DNA from: Bacteroidales bacterium
Lineage (GTDB): Bacteria > Bacteroidota > Bacteroidia > Bacteroidales > WCHB1-69
Assembly (NCBI GenBank): GCA_017651425.1
Contig: JAGCCZ010000065.1
Span: 1-61,117, forward strand
Direction: 5' to 3'
Length of the DNA: 61,117 nt
Of the stretch, positions 33,628 through 42,696 are shown one piece after another; within the stretch, counting starts at the first letter, position 1; each line of letters opens with the position of its first letter. Below the pieces are notes generated by a model. The model worked only from the letters and a program-made list of their open reading frames with translations, was not told where the DNA came from and made no database searches. The position numbers and the translations under genes were made by a program.

Positions 33628-34899
33628 ATGAAAATAGACATTCTGCTCGGTTTGCAATGGGGCGACGAAGGCAAAGGCAAGGTGGTCGATGTGCTCACCT
33701 CCCGTTACGACGTCATCGCCCGTTTCCAAGGCGGTCCCAATGCGGGGCACTCATTAGAGTTCAACGGCATTCGCCATGTGTTGCACATCATCCCATCCGG
33801 TATCTTCCACAAGGAAAAGATGAACGTCATCGGCAACGGGGTGGTCATCGACCCCGTCATCTTTGAGGAAGAGATCTTGGCCTTGGAGAAGATGGGCTGC
33901 AAACCTACGGAGAACCTGCGCATCTCGAAACGTGCGCACCTGATTTTGCCCACGCACCGATTACTTGACGCCGCCTACGAATCGAAGAAGGGCGACCGCA
34001 AGATTGGCTCCACCCTCAAGGGCATTGGTCCGACCTACACGGACAAGACTGCCCGCACGGGCCTGCGCATCTGCGATCTTGAATCCCCCGCCTTCGAATC
34101 CAAATACCGGCAGTTGATCAAGGCTCATAAGGAGATTCTCGACCAGTATCATTTCGACTATAGCGACAAGCTGCCGGAGATGGACCGCCAATGGCGCGCT
34201 TCCTTGGCCAAGTTGCGCCAGTTCCCTTTCATTGACGGTGAATATGAGATTCACGACGCCCTGCAGCAAGGGCGCAGTGTGTTGGCTGAAGGCGCGCAGG
34301 GCACCATGCTCGACTTGGAGTTCGGCGCCTACCCCTTCGTGACCTCCTCCAACACCATCGCCGCCGGTGCCTTCACGGGCCTCGGCCTCGACCCGCACTT
34401 CGCAGGCCGTGTGTTCGGCATCGTCAAGGCCTACTGCACCCGCGTGGGCAGCGGTCCATTCCCCACTGAGCTTTTCGACGAGACCGGCCAACGCCTCCGC
34501 GAGCTGGGCTTTGAGTACGGCGCCACCACGGGACGCCCCCGCCGCTGCGGCTGGCTCGACCTTGTGGCCCTCAAATATGCCGTCATGGTCAACGGTGTCA
34601 CCGACATCGCCCTCACCAAGGCCGACGTGATGTCAGGTTTCGACACCATCAACGTCTGCACCGCCTACCGCGTCAACGGCGAACTCACCGACCATGTGCC
34701 CACTGACCCCGACATCCCCGTGGAGCCGGTCTATACCACGCTGCCTGGCTGGAAAGAGGACATCAGCAAATGCACCCACTACGACGAGCTGCCCGAGAGT
34801 TTCAAGGCATACATCCGCTATATCGAGGAGCAAACCCACACAACAGTCTCCATCGTCTCCGTGGGTCCCGACCGCAACGCCACCATCTTCAGGAACTAA
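33628..34899 (+). CDS. purA: Adenylosuccinate synthetase
   Basis: 423 residues, full length. GTP loop QWGDEGKGKVVD, IMP-binding GGPNAGHS, KGIGPTYTDKTARTG, and GATTGRPRRCGWLD are all present. It forms adenylosuccinate from IMP, aspartate and GTP. The TldD-like gene begins 6 bases after its stop. Confidence 0.97.
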   Translation: MKIDILLGLQWGDEGKGKVVDVLTSRYDVIARFQGGPNAGHSLEFNGIRHVLHIIPSGIFHKEKMNVIGNGVVIDPVIFEEEILALEKMGCKPTENLRISKRAHLILPTHRLLDAAYESKKGDRKIGSTLKGIGPTYTDKTARTGLRICDLESPAFESKYRQLIKAHKEILDQYHFDYSDKLPEMDRQWRASLAKLRQFPFIDGEYEIHDALQQGRSVLAEGAQGTMLDLEFGAYPFVTSSNTIAAGAFTGLGLDPHFAGRVFGIVKAYCTRVGSGPFPTELFDETGQRLRELGFEYGATTGRPRRCGWLDLVALKYAVMVNGVTDIALTKADVMSGFDTINVCTAYRVNGELTDHVPTDPDIPVEPVYTTLPGWKEDISKCTHYDELPESFKAYIRYIEEQTHTTVSIVSVGPDRNATIFRN

Positions 34900-34905
34900 C
34901 TTCCC

Positions 34906-37900
34906 ATGAACGCCCTGCGCCGCATCCTGCTCCTTCTCCTGCCCTGCCTGCTTCTTGTGACGAACAGTCTGGCACAATCCACAACGACAGAGAGGGATCA
35001 GGCGTTTTTGCGCATGCTCCAAAAGCAGGTCGATTCATTATATCACACCTTTGACAAGGCCGACGACCCCGTCCGGCTCCTCACTGTGCGCGTAGAGTAT
35101 CGCCATGACTGCAGATGGTCTGCCGCCATGGGCAACATCATCGGCCAAATGGATGACGAGCGCGCCCAATTGAGCGTCACCATGCGCGTAGGCACCGAGT
35201 GGGTGGACAACTTCTCCCCCACCGATGGTCTCTACCCCGACGAGGCACACCGCATCAAGGTGCATGAGATTCCCATGGACGGCAATGAGAAGGCCGTCAA
35301 GCAAATGCTTGCCCTGGCGGTGCAAGAGGCATACCAGGAGGGGCGCATACGCTACCACCGCGCACTAGCCGCCCAGAATAGTCGTCAGGTCGCGCCACAG
35401 GGCGACTTTGTTCTCGAACCCTCTGTGGCCTACTTCGAGCCACCGCTCAACCTCGAACTGCAGCCAGAAGCCATCAGGCACGCCCTGACCGCTTGCACCG
35501 GGGTGCTCAACCACCCCGACTCTGCCCGCTGTTCCGCTGAACTGCACTTCCTACCTGTCCGCAGCTACTTGGTCAACAGCGAGGGCACGTCCATCGTTCA
35601 GAATGGCATACGCACCGCGCTGACCGTCACCCTGTCAGGCACGGCCGACGATGGCACACCACTCTCTCTGTACAAGCATTACTACGGCACCGTCCCCGAT
35701 GATCTGCCCCTTGCAGAGGAGCTCGCGCGCGATGTGCAAGCCATGGAAAAAACCATGACACAGTTGCGCCACTCCCGGCAGGGCACCGCCTCGCTCTGCC
35801 CCGTGCTGTTTGAAGACGAGGCCAGCCCCGTCTTTTGGCAGTACGCTCTCACCCCGATGCTGCTCAGCCCCGAAGCGCCCCTCAACGCCACATTGACCCC
35901 CTCCCACTGGAAGGTCGTTTCCGACCCCACGGAAACATTATACAATAATAGTAAACTGTTCGGAAGTTATTTCTATGACGACGAAGGCAAAGAGGGCGAG
36001 AGACTGGTCCTCATCGACGACGGCCAACTCATCACCGTGCCCTACGCCGCCGACAACATCCGACAGTTTCACCACAGCAACGGCCACGGACGCTCGTCAA
36101 TTGACCGCACCCCTGTGCCTGTTCCCGCCAATCTGCTGGTCTCGACCAGTACACCGTTGTCTCAAAACGAGCTTTATCAGCAATTCAAACAAACCATTGC
36201 CGCCCAGCATGCCGATTTCGGATACCGAGTGTCTGCCGCTTCCATTGAAGGGAATGTGATTCGTCCGTCCGTTATTTGGAAGGTGTTTGCCGACAGCCGT
36301 CCCGACGAACTTGTCCACGGCATGGAACTGTCGGGAACATCCCGCATGCTGTTGTCCCAAATCAGCGGTGGCGGCTCCCTCCCCGCCTGTCTTCCCGACA
36401 CGGTCAACGGTGCCCACTTCCATTGTTGCGCCCCGAGCACTTTAGTCAAACTTATGGAAGCACGGCTTTCCACTCAAATGAGTTTCCCACCTGCCATTGC
36501 CTCTCTTGAGGGCAATTCTGACATGGAAGAGGTCCTTGACGACGAGATGCTGTTCAAAGCCATGGAGGACGACATCCAATCGTCTTTAGACTCGTTCAAG
36601 ACAGATATCCTTCCCAGAGCTTACTATATTCGTCACATGGTCACCGATGCACAGAGCTTCCATGTTTCCAGCATTTTGGGCAGTACAGCCTCGGCTGCAT
36701 CCCGCCCCGTCAGAACGGTGGAGACGCGTGTGTTGGTGGGTGACAACACCTTCAACAACGACAATGTGATTGACGAGCAGTCGCGCGATGTGGCCACAAG
36801 GGATCTGCCTTGGGGGGACAACTACAGCCATATCCGACGTGAGCTGCACGCCGCAACGGAGGCCGCCTACAGACAAGCCCTGTGCCAGTATGCTGAAAAG
36901 GAACAGCAGTTGAAGCTGTTGGGCGACTCCGTCCGACACGCACTCCTGCCTGACCGGAAACCGGCATGGGTGACCAATATGTCCATTGAGAGTCCTTACG
37001 AGGCCACCACTTCCGCACAACTGGAGGAGCTCGCCAATTCCCTTTCGCACCAATTTTACCGTTACGATTTTCTGACGCTCTCGCGGGTGGACGTGGATGC
37101 CTATTGCGGCTCCGTCAGCTTCCGCGGCAGCGACGGCACCCGGTACAAGCAGCCTCTCAACGTGTTGCGCATCCGCGCCGTGGCCGAGACCATTGCCAAC
37201 GACGGCACACCCCTGCATGACGAGATAGAATTTCTGTATCGGCACATCCAAGACATTTCGCAACGGGATGAAATATTGTCGTCAATTGGAGAGATGGTGG
37301 AGAGATTGCAACAGTGGCGTACAGCACCGCTTGTGAGCACATCTTACACGGGCCCAGTTCTGTTCGAGGGAGGAGCTGCCGCCACCATGTTTGCACGCGC
37401 CTTCGTGGAAAACAGGCCGAATCTTGTGGCCACACGCCCCAAAATACGGATCGGCTCCCGGAATCTTCTGCCGGAACTGGTACGTTATCCCTCCTTGGTG
37501 GACAAAATTGAACAGCGCGTGGTGAGCAATATCGTAAGCATCAGCGCCTTGAATAACAAATCCACAAACCCGCCCATGCTGGGAAATTCCGCAATCGATG
37601 CCGACGGTGTAAAAATCGAACCGCAGTGGGAGCTCATTCATCGCGGGAAAGTCGTCTCCCTGCTCCAAACCCGCGTGCCGTCCGATGCCCACTCCGAATC
37701 CAACGGGCATCAAAGGCTGGCGCTGCACGATGGGCATATCAGCAGTGCCCCGGGGCCTGGTGTGCTGGAAATGAGCTGCCAAAAGACTGTGGAGAAAAAA
37801 CAGTTATATAAGTCCCTGCGCAAATTGGCACAAGCCGCCGACCTGAAATATGCCTATGTGATCCATAAGACCATTATGGAAAACGGTAAGGTCAAACCCG

Positions 37901-38157
37901 TGTTTGTCAGCCGGATGGACGTGACCACGGGCAAATTGACGCCCGTTAGGATTCCCGCCGCCATTGACTGCAACATGAACGACTTCATGCACTTGGCTGC
38001 CGCTTCCAGATCGACAATGATCTGCAACTACTTGGCACCAACAGGATTCTCTGACGCTCACCGTAGTGGAGAGAGCCTTGAAGGCATCCCTTGCAGTTTC
38101 ATCCTGCCCGATGCTTTGCTGATAGATAGTTTTAACATATTGAACAACAGCAAGTAG
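34906..38157 (+). CDS. Secreted protein with two tandem TldD/PmbA-like regions
   Basis: 1083 residues with a signal peptide (LLLLLPCLLLVTNSLAQ). Two regions look like duplicated TldD/TldE-type modules. PVLFEDEASPVF (about 300) parallels PVLFEGGAAATMF (about 825). HHSNGHGRSS followed by a helical tail (about 395) parallels ESNGHQRLAL (about 930) with its own helical tail. No HExxxH zinc motif is seen in either half, so peptidase activity of the usual TldD kind is doubtful. Cytoplasmic TldD/PmbA are normally separate proteins forming a heterodimer; a secreted tandem is unusual. It is co-transcribed with purA. Confidence 0.65.
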   Translation: MNALRRILLLLLPCLLLVTNSLAQSTTTERDQAFLRMLQKQVDSLYHTFDKADDPVRLLTVRVEYRHDCRWSAAMGNIIGQMDDERAQLSVTMRVGTEWVDNFSPTDGLYPDEAHRIKVHEIPMDGNEKAVKQMLALAVQEAYQEGRIRYHRALAAQNSRQVAPQGDFVLEPSVAYFEPPLNLELQPEAIRHALTACTGVLNHPDSARCSAELHFLPVRSYLVNSEGTSIVQNGIRTALTVTLSGTADDGTPLSLYKHYYGTVPDDLPLAEELARDVQAMEKTMTQLRHSRQGTASLCPVLFEDEASPVFWQYALTPMLLSPEAPLNATLTPSHWKVVSDPTETLYNNSKLFGSYFYDDEGKEGERLVLIDDGQLITVPYAADNIRQFHHSNGHGRSSIDRTPVPVPANLLVSTSTPLSQNELYQQFKQTIAAQHADFGYRVSAASIEGNVIRPSVIWKVFADSRPDELVHGMELSGTSRMLLSQISGGGSLPACLPDTVNGAHFHCCAPSTLVKLMEARLSTQMSFPPAIASLEGNSDMEEVLDDEMLFKAMEDDIQSSLDSFKTDILPRAYYIRHMVTDAQSFHVSSILGSTASAASRPVRTVETRVLVGDNTFNNDNVIDEQSRDVATRDLPWGDNYSHIRRELHAATEAAYRQALCQYAEKEQQLKLLGDSVRHALLPDRKPAWVTNMSIESPYEATTSAQLEELANSLSHQFYRYDFLTLSRVDVDAYCGSVSFRGSDGTRYKQPLNVLRIRAVAETIANDGTPLHDEIEFLYRHIQDISQRDEILSSIGEMVERLQQWRTAPLVSTSYTGPVLFEGGAAATMFARAFVENRPNLVATRPKIRIGSRNLLPELVRYPSLVDKIEQRVVSNIVSISALNNKSTNPPMLGNSAIDADGVKIEPQWELIHRGKVVSLLQTRVPSDAHSESNGHQRLALHDGHISSAPGPGVLEMSCQKTVEKKQLYKSLRKLAQAADLKYAYVIHKTIMENGKVKPVFVSRMDVTTGKLTPVRIPAAIDCNMNDFMHLAAASRSTMICNYLAPTGFSDAHRSGESLEGIPCSFILPDALLIDSFNILNNSK

Positions 38158-38245
38158 GGTTGACCATTTTGTTTTTTTAACATAAAAAAACATTTTGTTG
38201 AAAAAAAAATAGGGCTTTCTGTTTTCATGCAAAAAAATAATTTCC

Positions 38246-38253
38246 TATTTTTG
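38246..38253 (+). promoter_or_regulatory. Promoter of pyrB-pyrI
   Basis: TATTTTTG, 70 bases before the pyrB start. The leader shows no attenuator hairpin. Confidence 0.7.
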
Positions 38254-38322
38254 CGAGATTTTTGTGGAGAAGGGCTTTAACTTGACGATTATATTAACTA
38301 CAAAAATATAGGAGGATTTATT

Positions 38323-39246
38323 TTGCTTAAAAACAGATGTTTAATAGACCCGTCGGACTTCACTCGTGAGGAGTTCCGCGAAATCTTCGATTTGGCGCAT
38401 CAGATTATTGCCGACCCGAAGAAGTATTGGAAGAGTTGTGAGGGAAAGATCCTGGCAACTCTTTTTTATGAACCGAGCACACGCACGCGGTTGAGTTTTG
38501 AGACCGCCATGTTGCGCTTAGGCGGCCAAGTCATCGGCTTCTCGGAGGCTGCGTCCTCTTCGACTGCCAAGGGCGAGAGCATTGCCGACACGTTGCGCAC
38601 TGTGGAGTGCTACGCCGACATCGCGGCGATGCGCCATCCCAAGGAGGGTGCCCCGCGCTTGGCATCGCACTACATCCAGATGCCGCTCATCAACGCCGGC
38701 GACGGCGGGCACCAGCACCCCACGCAGACGCTGACCGACATTCTCACCATCGAGCGCCTGCGCGGCAACGTGGAGAACAAGACCTACGGCTTCTGCGGCG
38801 ACCTCAAGTTCGGCCGTACCGTACACTCTCTCGTCAAGTTCCTCAGCAACTATGAAGGTGTCCGCTTCATCTTCATCTCCCCAGAGGAGCTGCGCGTGCC
38901 CGAATACATCCGCGAGGAGGTGGTCCGCAAAAAAGGCATACCATTCCAGGAAGTTGACCAAATGGAGCCCTACATGGGCGAGATGGACTTCCTCTACATG
39001 ACCCGTGTGCAGCGCGAACGCTTCTTCAACGAAGAGGACTATATCCGCCTCAAGGACCGCTTCATCCTCGATGCCGAGAAGATGACCTACGCACGCCCCG
39101 ACACCTACATCCTGCACCCCCTGCCCCGCGTCAACGAGATCAGCGTCGAAGTCGACAGCGACCCCCGCGCACAATACTTCAACCAGGCCAAGAACGGCAT
39201 GTTTGTCCGCATGGCTTTGATCTTAAAGTTGTTAGGCATATACTAA
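38323..39246 (+). CDS. pyrB: Aspartate carbamoyltransferase catalytic subunit
   Basis: 307 residues. Start is TTG at 38323: the frame [13 protein letters not shown] aligns with normal PyrB N-termini, the nearest ATG is out of frame, and a clear Shine-Dalgarno GGAGG lies at 38311-38315, unusual for this genome. Active-site motifs: [12 protein letters not shown] (carbamoyl-phosphate), [27 protein letters not shown], and HPLPRVNEI. It makes carbamoyl-aspartate in pyrimidine synthesis. Confidence 0.96.
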   Translation: MLKNRCLIDPSDFTREEFREIFDLAHQIIADPKKYWKSCEGKILATLFYEPSTRTRLSFETAMLRLGGQVIGFSEAASSSTAKGESIADTLRTVECYADIAAMRHPKEGAPRLASHYIQMPLINAGDGGHQHPTQTLTDILTIERLRGNVENKTYGFCGDLKFGRTVHSLVKFLSNYEGVRFIFISPEELRVPEYIREEVVRKKGIPFQEVDQMEPYMGEMDFLYMTRVQRERFFNEEDYIRLKDRFILDAEKMTYARPDTYILHPLPRVNEISVEVDSDPRAQYFNQAKNGMFVRMALILKLLGIY

Positions 39247-39291
39247 AACCGGATTCTCCCGAAAATCGCAAATCGTAAATCGCACATCATC

Positions 39292-39726
39292 ATGTTAGAA
39301 ATCAACAGTATAGAAAAAGGAATCGTCATCGACCACATCAAGGCCGGCTATGGCATCACAGTGTTTAACTATCTGCACCTTGACAAGGCCGACTATAATG
39401 TGGCACTCATCTGCAACGCCTACAGCCAGAAGATGGGCAAAAAGGACATCATCAAGATCAACAATGTCATCGACATCAACTACGACTTCCTCGGCCTCAT
39501 CGACCCGAATGCCACCGTCAACATCATCGAGGACGGGAAAACGGTCAAGAAGGTGAAACTCGAGGTGCCGGAGAAGGTGACCAACATCATCAAGTGCAAG
39601 AACCCGCGCTGCGTGACCTCCGTGGAGCACTATTTCGACCACGTCTTCCATCTCGTGAACAAGGAGAAGCGCTCCTATCGCTGCGAATACTGCGACGATA
39701 TTGTGATCCCCTACCCGAACAAGTAG
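39292..39726 (+). CDS. pyrI: Aspartate carbamoyltransferase regulatory subunit
   Basis: 144 residues. N-terminal allosteric domain (IEKGIVIDHIKAGYG) that binds nucleotides, and a C-terminal zinc domain with four Cys in CKNPRC and CEYCDD. With PyrB it forms the regulated E. coli-type holoenzyme. It lies 45 bases after pyrB and is followed by a terminator. The gap contains an AATCGCAAATCGTAAATCGC-type repeat. Confidence 0.96.
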   Translation: MLEINSIEKGIVIDHIKAGYGITVFNYLHLDKADYNVALICNAYSQKMGKKDIIKINNVIDINYDFLGLIDPNATVNIIEDGKTVKKVKLEVPEKVTNIIKCKNPRCVTSVEHYFDHVFHLVNKEKRSYRCEYCDDIVIPYPNK

Positions 39727-39756
39727 ATTGATACAATATCCATCACCTCCAATATC

Positions 39757-39797
39757 AATCGTACAATTTTGATTATCAATGTTGTACGATTTTTTTC
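39757..39797 (+). terminator. Terminator of pyrB-pyrI
   Basis: Ten-base arms AATCGTACAA (39757-39766) and TTGTACGATT (39782-39791) followed by a T-run. Confidence 0.85.
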
Positions 39798-39828
39798 TCA
39801 AAAAAGTCGTTTATATGCAAAAAGTTTG

Positions 39829-39836
39829 TATTTTTG
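39829..39836 (+). promoter_or_regulatory. Promoter of tRNA-Cys
   Basis: TATTTTTG, 17 bases before the tRNA. Confidence 0.7.
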
Positions 39837-39852
39837 CAGCCTCTTAACGAGT

Positions 39853-39923
39853 GGTCTCTTGGCCGAGTGGTTAGGTACCGGTCTGCAAAACCGTTGACTC
39901 CAGTTCGAATCTGGAAGAGACCT
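39853..39923 (+). tRNA. tRNA-Cys (GCA)
   Basis: 71 bases. Acceptor GGTCTCT/AGAGACC, anticodon loop CTGCAAA (anticodon GCA), T-arm CCAG-TTCGAAT-CTGG, discriminator T (U73) as expected for Cys. CCA not encoded. Confidence 0.93.
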
Positions 39924-39927
39924 CAAG

Positions 39928-39954
39928 AAGCGCCTTGTCAGGCGCTTTTTTTTT
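39928..39954 (+). terminator. Terminator of tRNA-Cys
   Basis: Hairpin AAGCGCC-TTGTCA-GGCGCTT followed by a T-run, 5 bases after the tRNA. Confidence 0.9.
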
Positions 39955-40011
39955 CCATCTCTTTTCCTCCCGTTTTTTAGAACAAACCCTTTGACGGTTT
40001 GAAAATTTGTC

Positions 40012-40019
40012 TATCTTTG
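40012..40019 (+). promoter_or_regulatory. Promoter of the TPM-domain gene
   Basis: TATCTTTG; transcription would start near 40024, which favours the ATG triplet at 40054-40062 over the ATG at 40030. Confidence 0.7.
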
Positions 40020-40059
40020 CCGCTGCAAAATGATTAATAAATCTCTAAAAGTAATGATG

Positions 40060-41475
40060 ATGAAAAAACTCTGCAACTTCCTTGTAATGATTCTGCTTTT
40101 GACAGCCGGAACGGCAGCTTCCGCAGCCAGTCTGCCCGCCAAAAGCAACAAGTATGTCAACGACAACGCACAAGTGCTCAGCGGCAATGAGCTGAACCAA
40201 CTGCGCACGGACGTGAAAGCCATGTGCGACTACTATCCCTACCAGATCGCAGTGTGCATTGTGCCGACGCTCAACGGCATGGAAATTGGAGACTATGCTG
40301 CCGCCGTGGGCCAGAAATGGAACGTGACCAACAATGGCGACAACGGCCTGCTCATTCTGGTAAAGACCAAGTCTGGCAACGAATCAGGCCAGGCACACCT
40401 CCTCACAAGTCCCGATTTAAGTGCGTCACTCCCTTCGTCAATACTCAAAAAAATCATCCAGCAGGAGATGATTCCGCATTTCCGCAACAATGACTATTAC
40501 AGCGGCATAGAAGCCGCCCTGGAATTTCTCAACAACTTGCCGCAATTAGAGACGACAACGCCAGCGGCCACAACCACCAACACAGACAATTACGAAAACA
40601 ATGAAGTTCCCCAAGCCCAATCGCAAAGAAATTTTGGCGGCGGTCTCTTAAAATGGATATTGTTGGGTGTCGGCGCACTTGTTTTGCTGTCCCTGTTCCG
40701 CAAGATGATGAGCAAGGCCAAATCCGCGGTCACACCCAGAAGCGGCGCCGAGCAGCGTTCATCCACCAATGACAACAATACTTCCACACAGAATAAGCGA
40801 CCCGATCTTGGCGGACAAAGACCGAGCAGGCCGACCGATTCGCAGCCGTACAATCCCGGGAACACTTACTCTGACGACCGCGGACAAAGACCTGATCTTG
40901 GCGGACAAAGGCCGGGCAGGCCGAGTGGATCGCAACCGTACAATCCAGGGAACGCTTACTCTGACGACCGCAACCAAAGCAAGGAGGACATGATTCGGGA
41001 AATGGAAGCTGAACGGCGTTCCATGTCGAACGAACGAACAGGCAGCAGCTATGTAACCGATTTGAACAGCGGACTTCCGCAGGACATGGAGAATGAGCTG
41101 AAGCAATATTTTTCCGGCAGCAGCGGTGCCATCGACGAGAAGACTTTGGAGGAGATGCTGAAGAAGATGGCCACACGTCAAGGCAACGGCACAAGCCTGA
41201 TTGACATGGCCAAGAAGGCCATGAAAGTCGCCATGTCCGTGGGGGCAGGAGTGGTTGCACTCAAGCTCCTCAAGAACATCTTGTTGAGAAATGGCGGCAC
41301 TGACGAGGACGGCGGCATTTTAGGAAAGATCCTGCGTGGCGGCAAAAGCAGTGCCGACAACGGTCCTCTGGGCGACAAGCCAGCCTCAAGTGGCACGAAA
41401 CCGAACCTCGGCGGCAAGAAGCCGAACCTCGGTGGTGGGAACAGGGAGGGCAGCTCCGCAACAGGAAGCTGGTAG
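40060..41475 (+). CDS. TPM-domain membrane protein with 30-residue tandem repeats
   Basis: 471 residues from MKKLCNFLVMILLLTAG (signal peptide); three consecutive ATGs make the exact start uncertain. The TPM domain spans about 25-155 (YVNDNAQVLSGNELNQL, YYPYQIAVCIVPTLNG, NGDNGLLILVKTKSG). A membrane helix follows at about 205-222 (LKWILLGVGALVLLSLF). Then comes a low-complexity region with two near-identical 30-residue repeats starting RPDLGGQRP, and a Gly/Lys-rich end (KPNLGGKKPNLGGG). TPM proteins are linked to photosystem repair or acid phosphatase activity elsewhere; in this phylum the role is unknown. Confidence 0.8.
   Translation: MKKLCNFLVMILLLTAGTAASAASLPAKSNKYVNDNAQVLSGNELNQLRTDVKAMCDYYPYQIAVCIVPTLNGMEIGDYAAAVGQKWNVTNNGDNGLLILVKTKSGNESGQAHLLTSPDLSASLPSSILKKIIQQEMIPHFRNNDYYSGIEAALEFLNNLPQLETTTPAATTTNTDNYENNEVPQAQSQRNFGGGLLKWILLGVGALVLLSLFRKMMSKAKSAVTPRSGAEQRSSTNDNNTSTQNKRPDLGGQRPSRPTDSQPYNPGNTYSDDRGQRPDLGGQRPGRPSGSQPYNPGNAYSDDRNQSKEDMIREMEAERRSMSNERTGSSYVTDLNSGLPQDMENELKQYFSGSSGAIDEKTLEEMLKKMATRQGNGTSLIDMAKKAMKVAMSVGAGVVALKLLKNILLRNGGTDEDGGILGKILRGGKSSADNGPLGDKPASSGTKPNLGGKKPNLGGGNREGSSATGSW
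40798..40977. repeat. Two 90-base tandem repeats in the TPM-domain gene
   Basis: Units 40798-40887 and 40888-40977 encode RPDLGGQRP(S/G)RP..SQPYNPGN.YSDDR with a few changes. A short echo of the same motif (PNLGGKKPNLGG) appears again at the C-terminus. Confidence 0.85.
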
Positions 41476-41554
41476 TCTCCCTCTTGTGTCGCATCATGCA
41501 AAATGCCCATGTAACAAACGAGTCGTCAACTAAACGTATAACAAATTTTATTTG

Positions 41555-41562
41555 TATCTTTG
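41555..41562 (+). promoter_or_regulatory. Promoter of the desulfoferrodoxin-rubrerythrin genes
   Basis: TATCTTTG, 75 bases before the desulfoferrodoxin ATG. Confidence 0.7.
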
Positions 41563-41637
41563 CCCTCGCTTAGAGGATGGGGATTATGCCCTTTCTTCAC
41601 AGCTCAAAAACAATGTAACACAACAAAAAAGAGTATT

Positions 41638-42021
41638 ATGGAACTGAAATTTTATCGTTGCCCGCACTGCGGCAATATCATCGTCAAGCCTGTGGACTCC
41701 GGTGTCAACGTCGTTTGCTGCGGCGCCCCCATGGAGGAACTGATTCCCTTCTTGCAAGAAGAGTTGCGCGAAAAACATCTCCCCGTCGTCACATGGAAAG
41801 ACGAATGCACACTGCATGTGGAAGTCGGCAGCACGCTGCACCCCATGCTTGAGGCGCACCACATCGCTTTCATCTGCGTGGAATTCGAGAACGGCTACCG
41901 CTTTGTCGGGCTGAAAGATCAACCCGTCGCCGACATCTGTGTATGCGATGACAAGCCTGTTGCCGTGTACGAATATTGCAACCTGCACGGTCTCTGGAAA
42001 ACAAATGTGACTGTTCAGTAA
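41638..42021 (+). CDS. Desulfoferrodoxin (superoxide reductase, two-iron type)
   Basis: 127 residues from MELKFYRCPHCG. The N-terminal desulforedoxin domain has four Cys (CPHCG and VVCCGAPM). The superoxide reductase domain has its iron ligands in HPMLEAHHIAFI and CNLHGLW. It reduces superoxide to peroxide in the cytoplasm of anaerobes. Rubrerythrin, which removes the peroxide, is the next gene. Confidence 0.95.
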   Translation: MELKFYRCPHCGNIIVKPVDSGVNVVCCGAPMEELIPFLQEELREKHLPVVTWKDECTLHVEVGSTLHPMLEAHHIAFICVEFENGYRFVGLKDQPVADICVCDDKPVAVYEYCNLHGLWKTNVTVQ

Positions 42022-42118
42022 GACTTTAGACTGAAGATCGTAGAACGAAGATTGAAGAACATAAATCGGAAATCGTAAACCGAAAAACGTAAATCGTAAA
42101 TTACAAATCATATAAACA
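42022..42118. repeat. AT-rich AAATCGTAAA-type degenerate repeats between dfx and rbr
   Basis: Five or more imperfect copies of AAATCGTAAA-like words (ATAAATCGG, AAATCGTAAAC, AACGTAAATCGTAAATTAC). Similar words sit just before pyrI (39258-39288). Neither place shows a hairpin or promoter. Confidence 0.6.
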
Positions 42119-42661
42119 ATGAAAGAGAACAAGTACGCTGGTACACAAACCGAAAAGAACTTGCAAGCCGCATTTGCCGGCGAGTCGCAAGCACGCAACA
42201 AATACACCTACTTCGCCTCCACGGCCAAGAAGGAGGGTTATGAGCAGATTGCCGCCCTCTTCTTGAAAACCGCCGAGAATGAAAAAGAACACGCCAAGAT
42301 GTGGTTCAAGGAGCTGAACGGCATTGGCGACACCGCCGCGAACCTGGCCGCCGCCGCCGATGGCGAGAACTACGAATGGACGGACATGTACGAGGGTTTT
42401 GCCAAGACCGCCGAAGAGGAGGGCTTCAAAGACCTGGCCCGCAAGTTCCGCTTTGTCGCCGCCATCGAGAAACATCACGAAGAGCGTTATCGCGCCCTGC
42501 TGAAGAACGTGGAGACCGCCACCGTGTTTGCCAAGTCCGAGGTGAAGGTTTGGGAATGCCGCAACTGTGGCCACATCATTGTCGGCACCAAGGCCCCCGA
42601 GATTTGCCCCACCTGCGCACACCCGAAGTCCTATTTCGAAATCAACTGCGAAAATTACTAA
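42119..42661 (+). CDS. rbr: Rubrerythrin
   Basis: 180 residues. Ferritin-like diiron domain with the ligands in [25 protein letters not shown] and [10 protein letters not shown], and a C-terminal rubredoxin-like domain with CRNCGHI and CPTCAHP. It reduces hydrogen peroxide in anaerobes. It forms a detoxification pair with the desulfoferrodoxin upstream. Confidence 0.96.
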   Translation: MKENKYAGTQTEKNLQAAFAGESQARNKYTYFASTAKKEGYEQIAALFLKTAENEKEHAKMWFKELNGIGDTAANLAAAADGENYEWTDMYEGFAKTAEEEGFKDLARKFRFVAAIEKHHEERYRALLKNVETATVFAKSEVKVWECRNCGHIIVGTKAPEICPTCAHPKSYFEINCENY

Positions 42662-42696
42662 TCGGCCGACGATTCCGTCAGCCTTTTACCCACACG

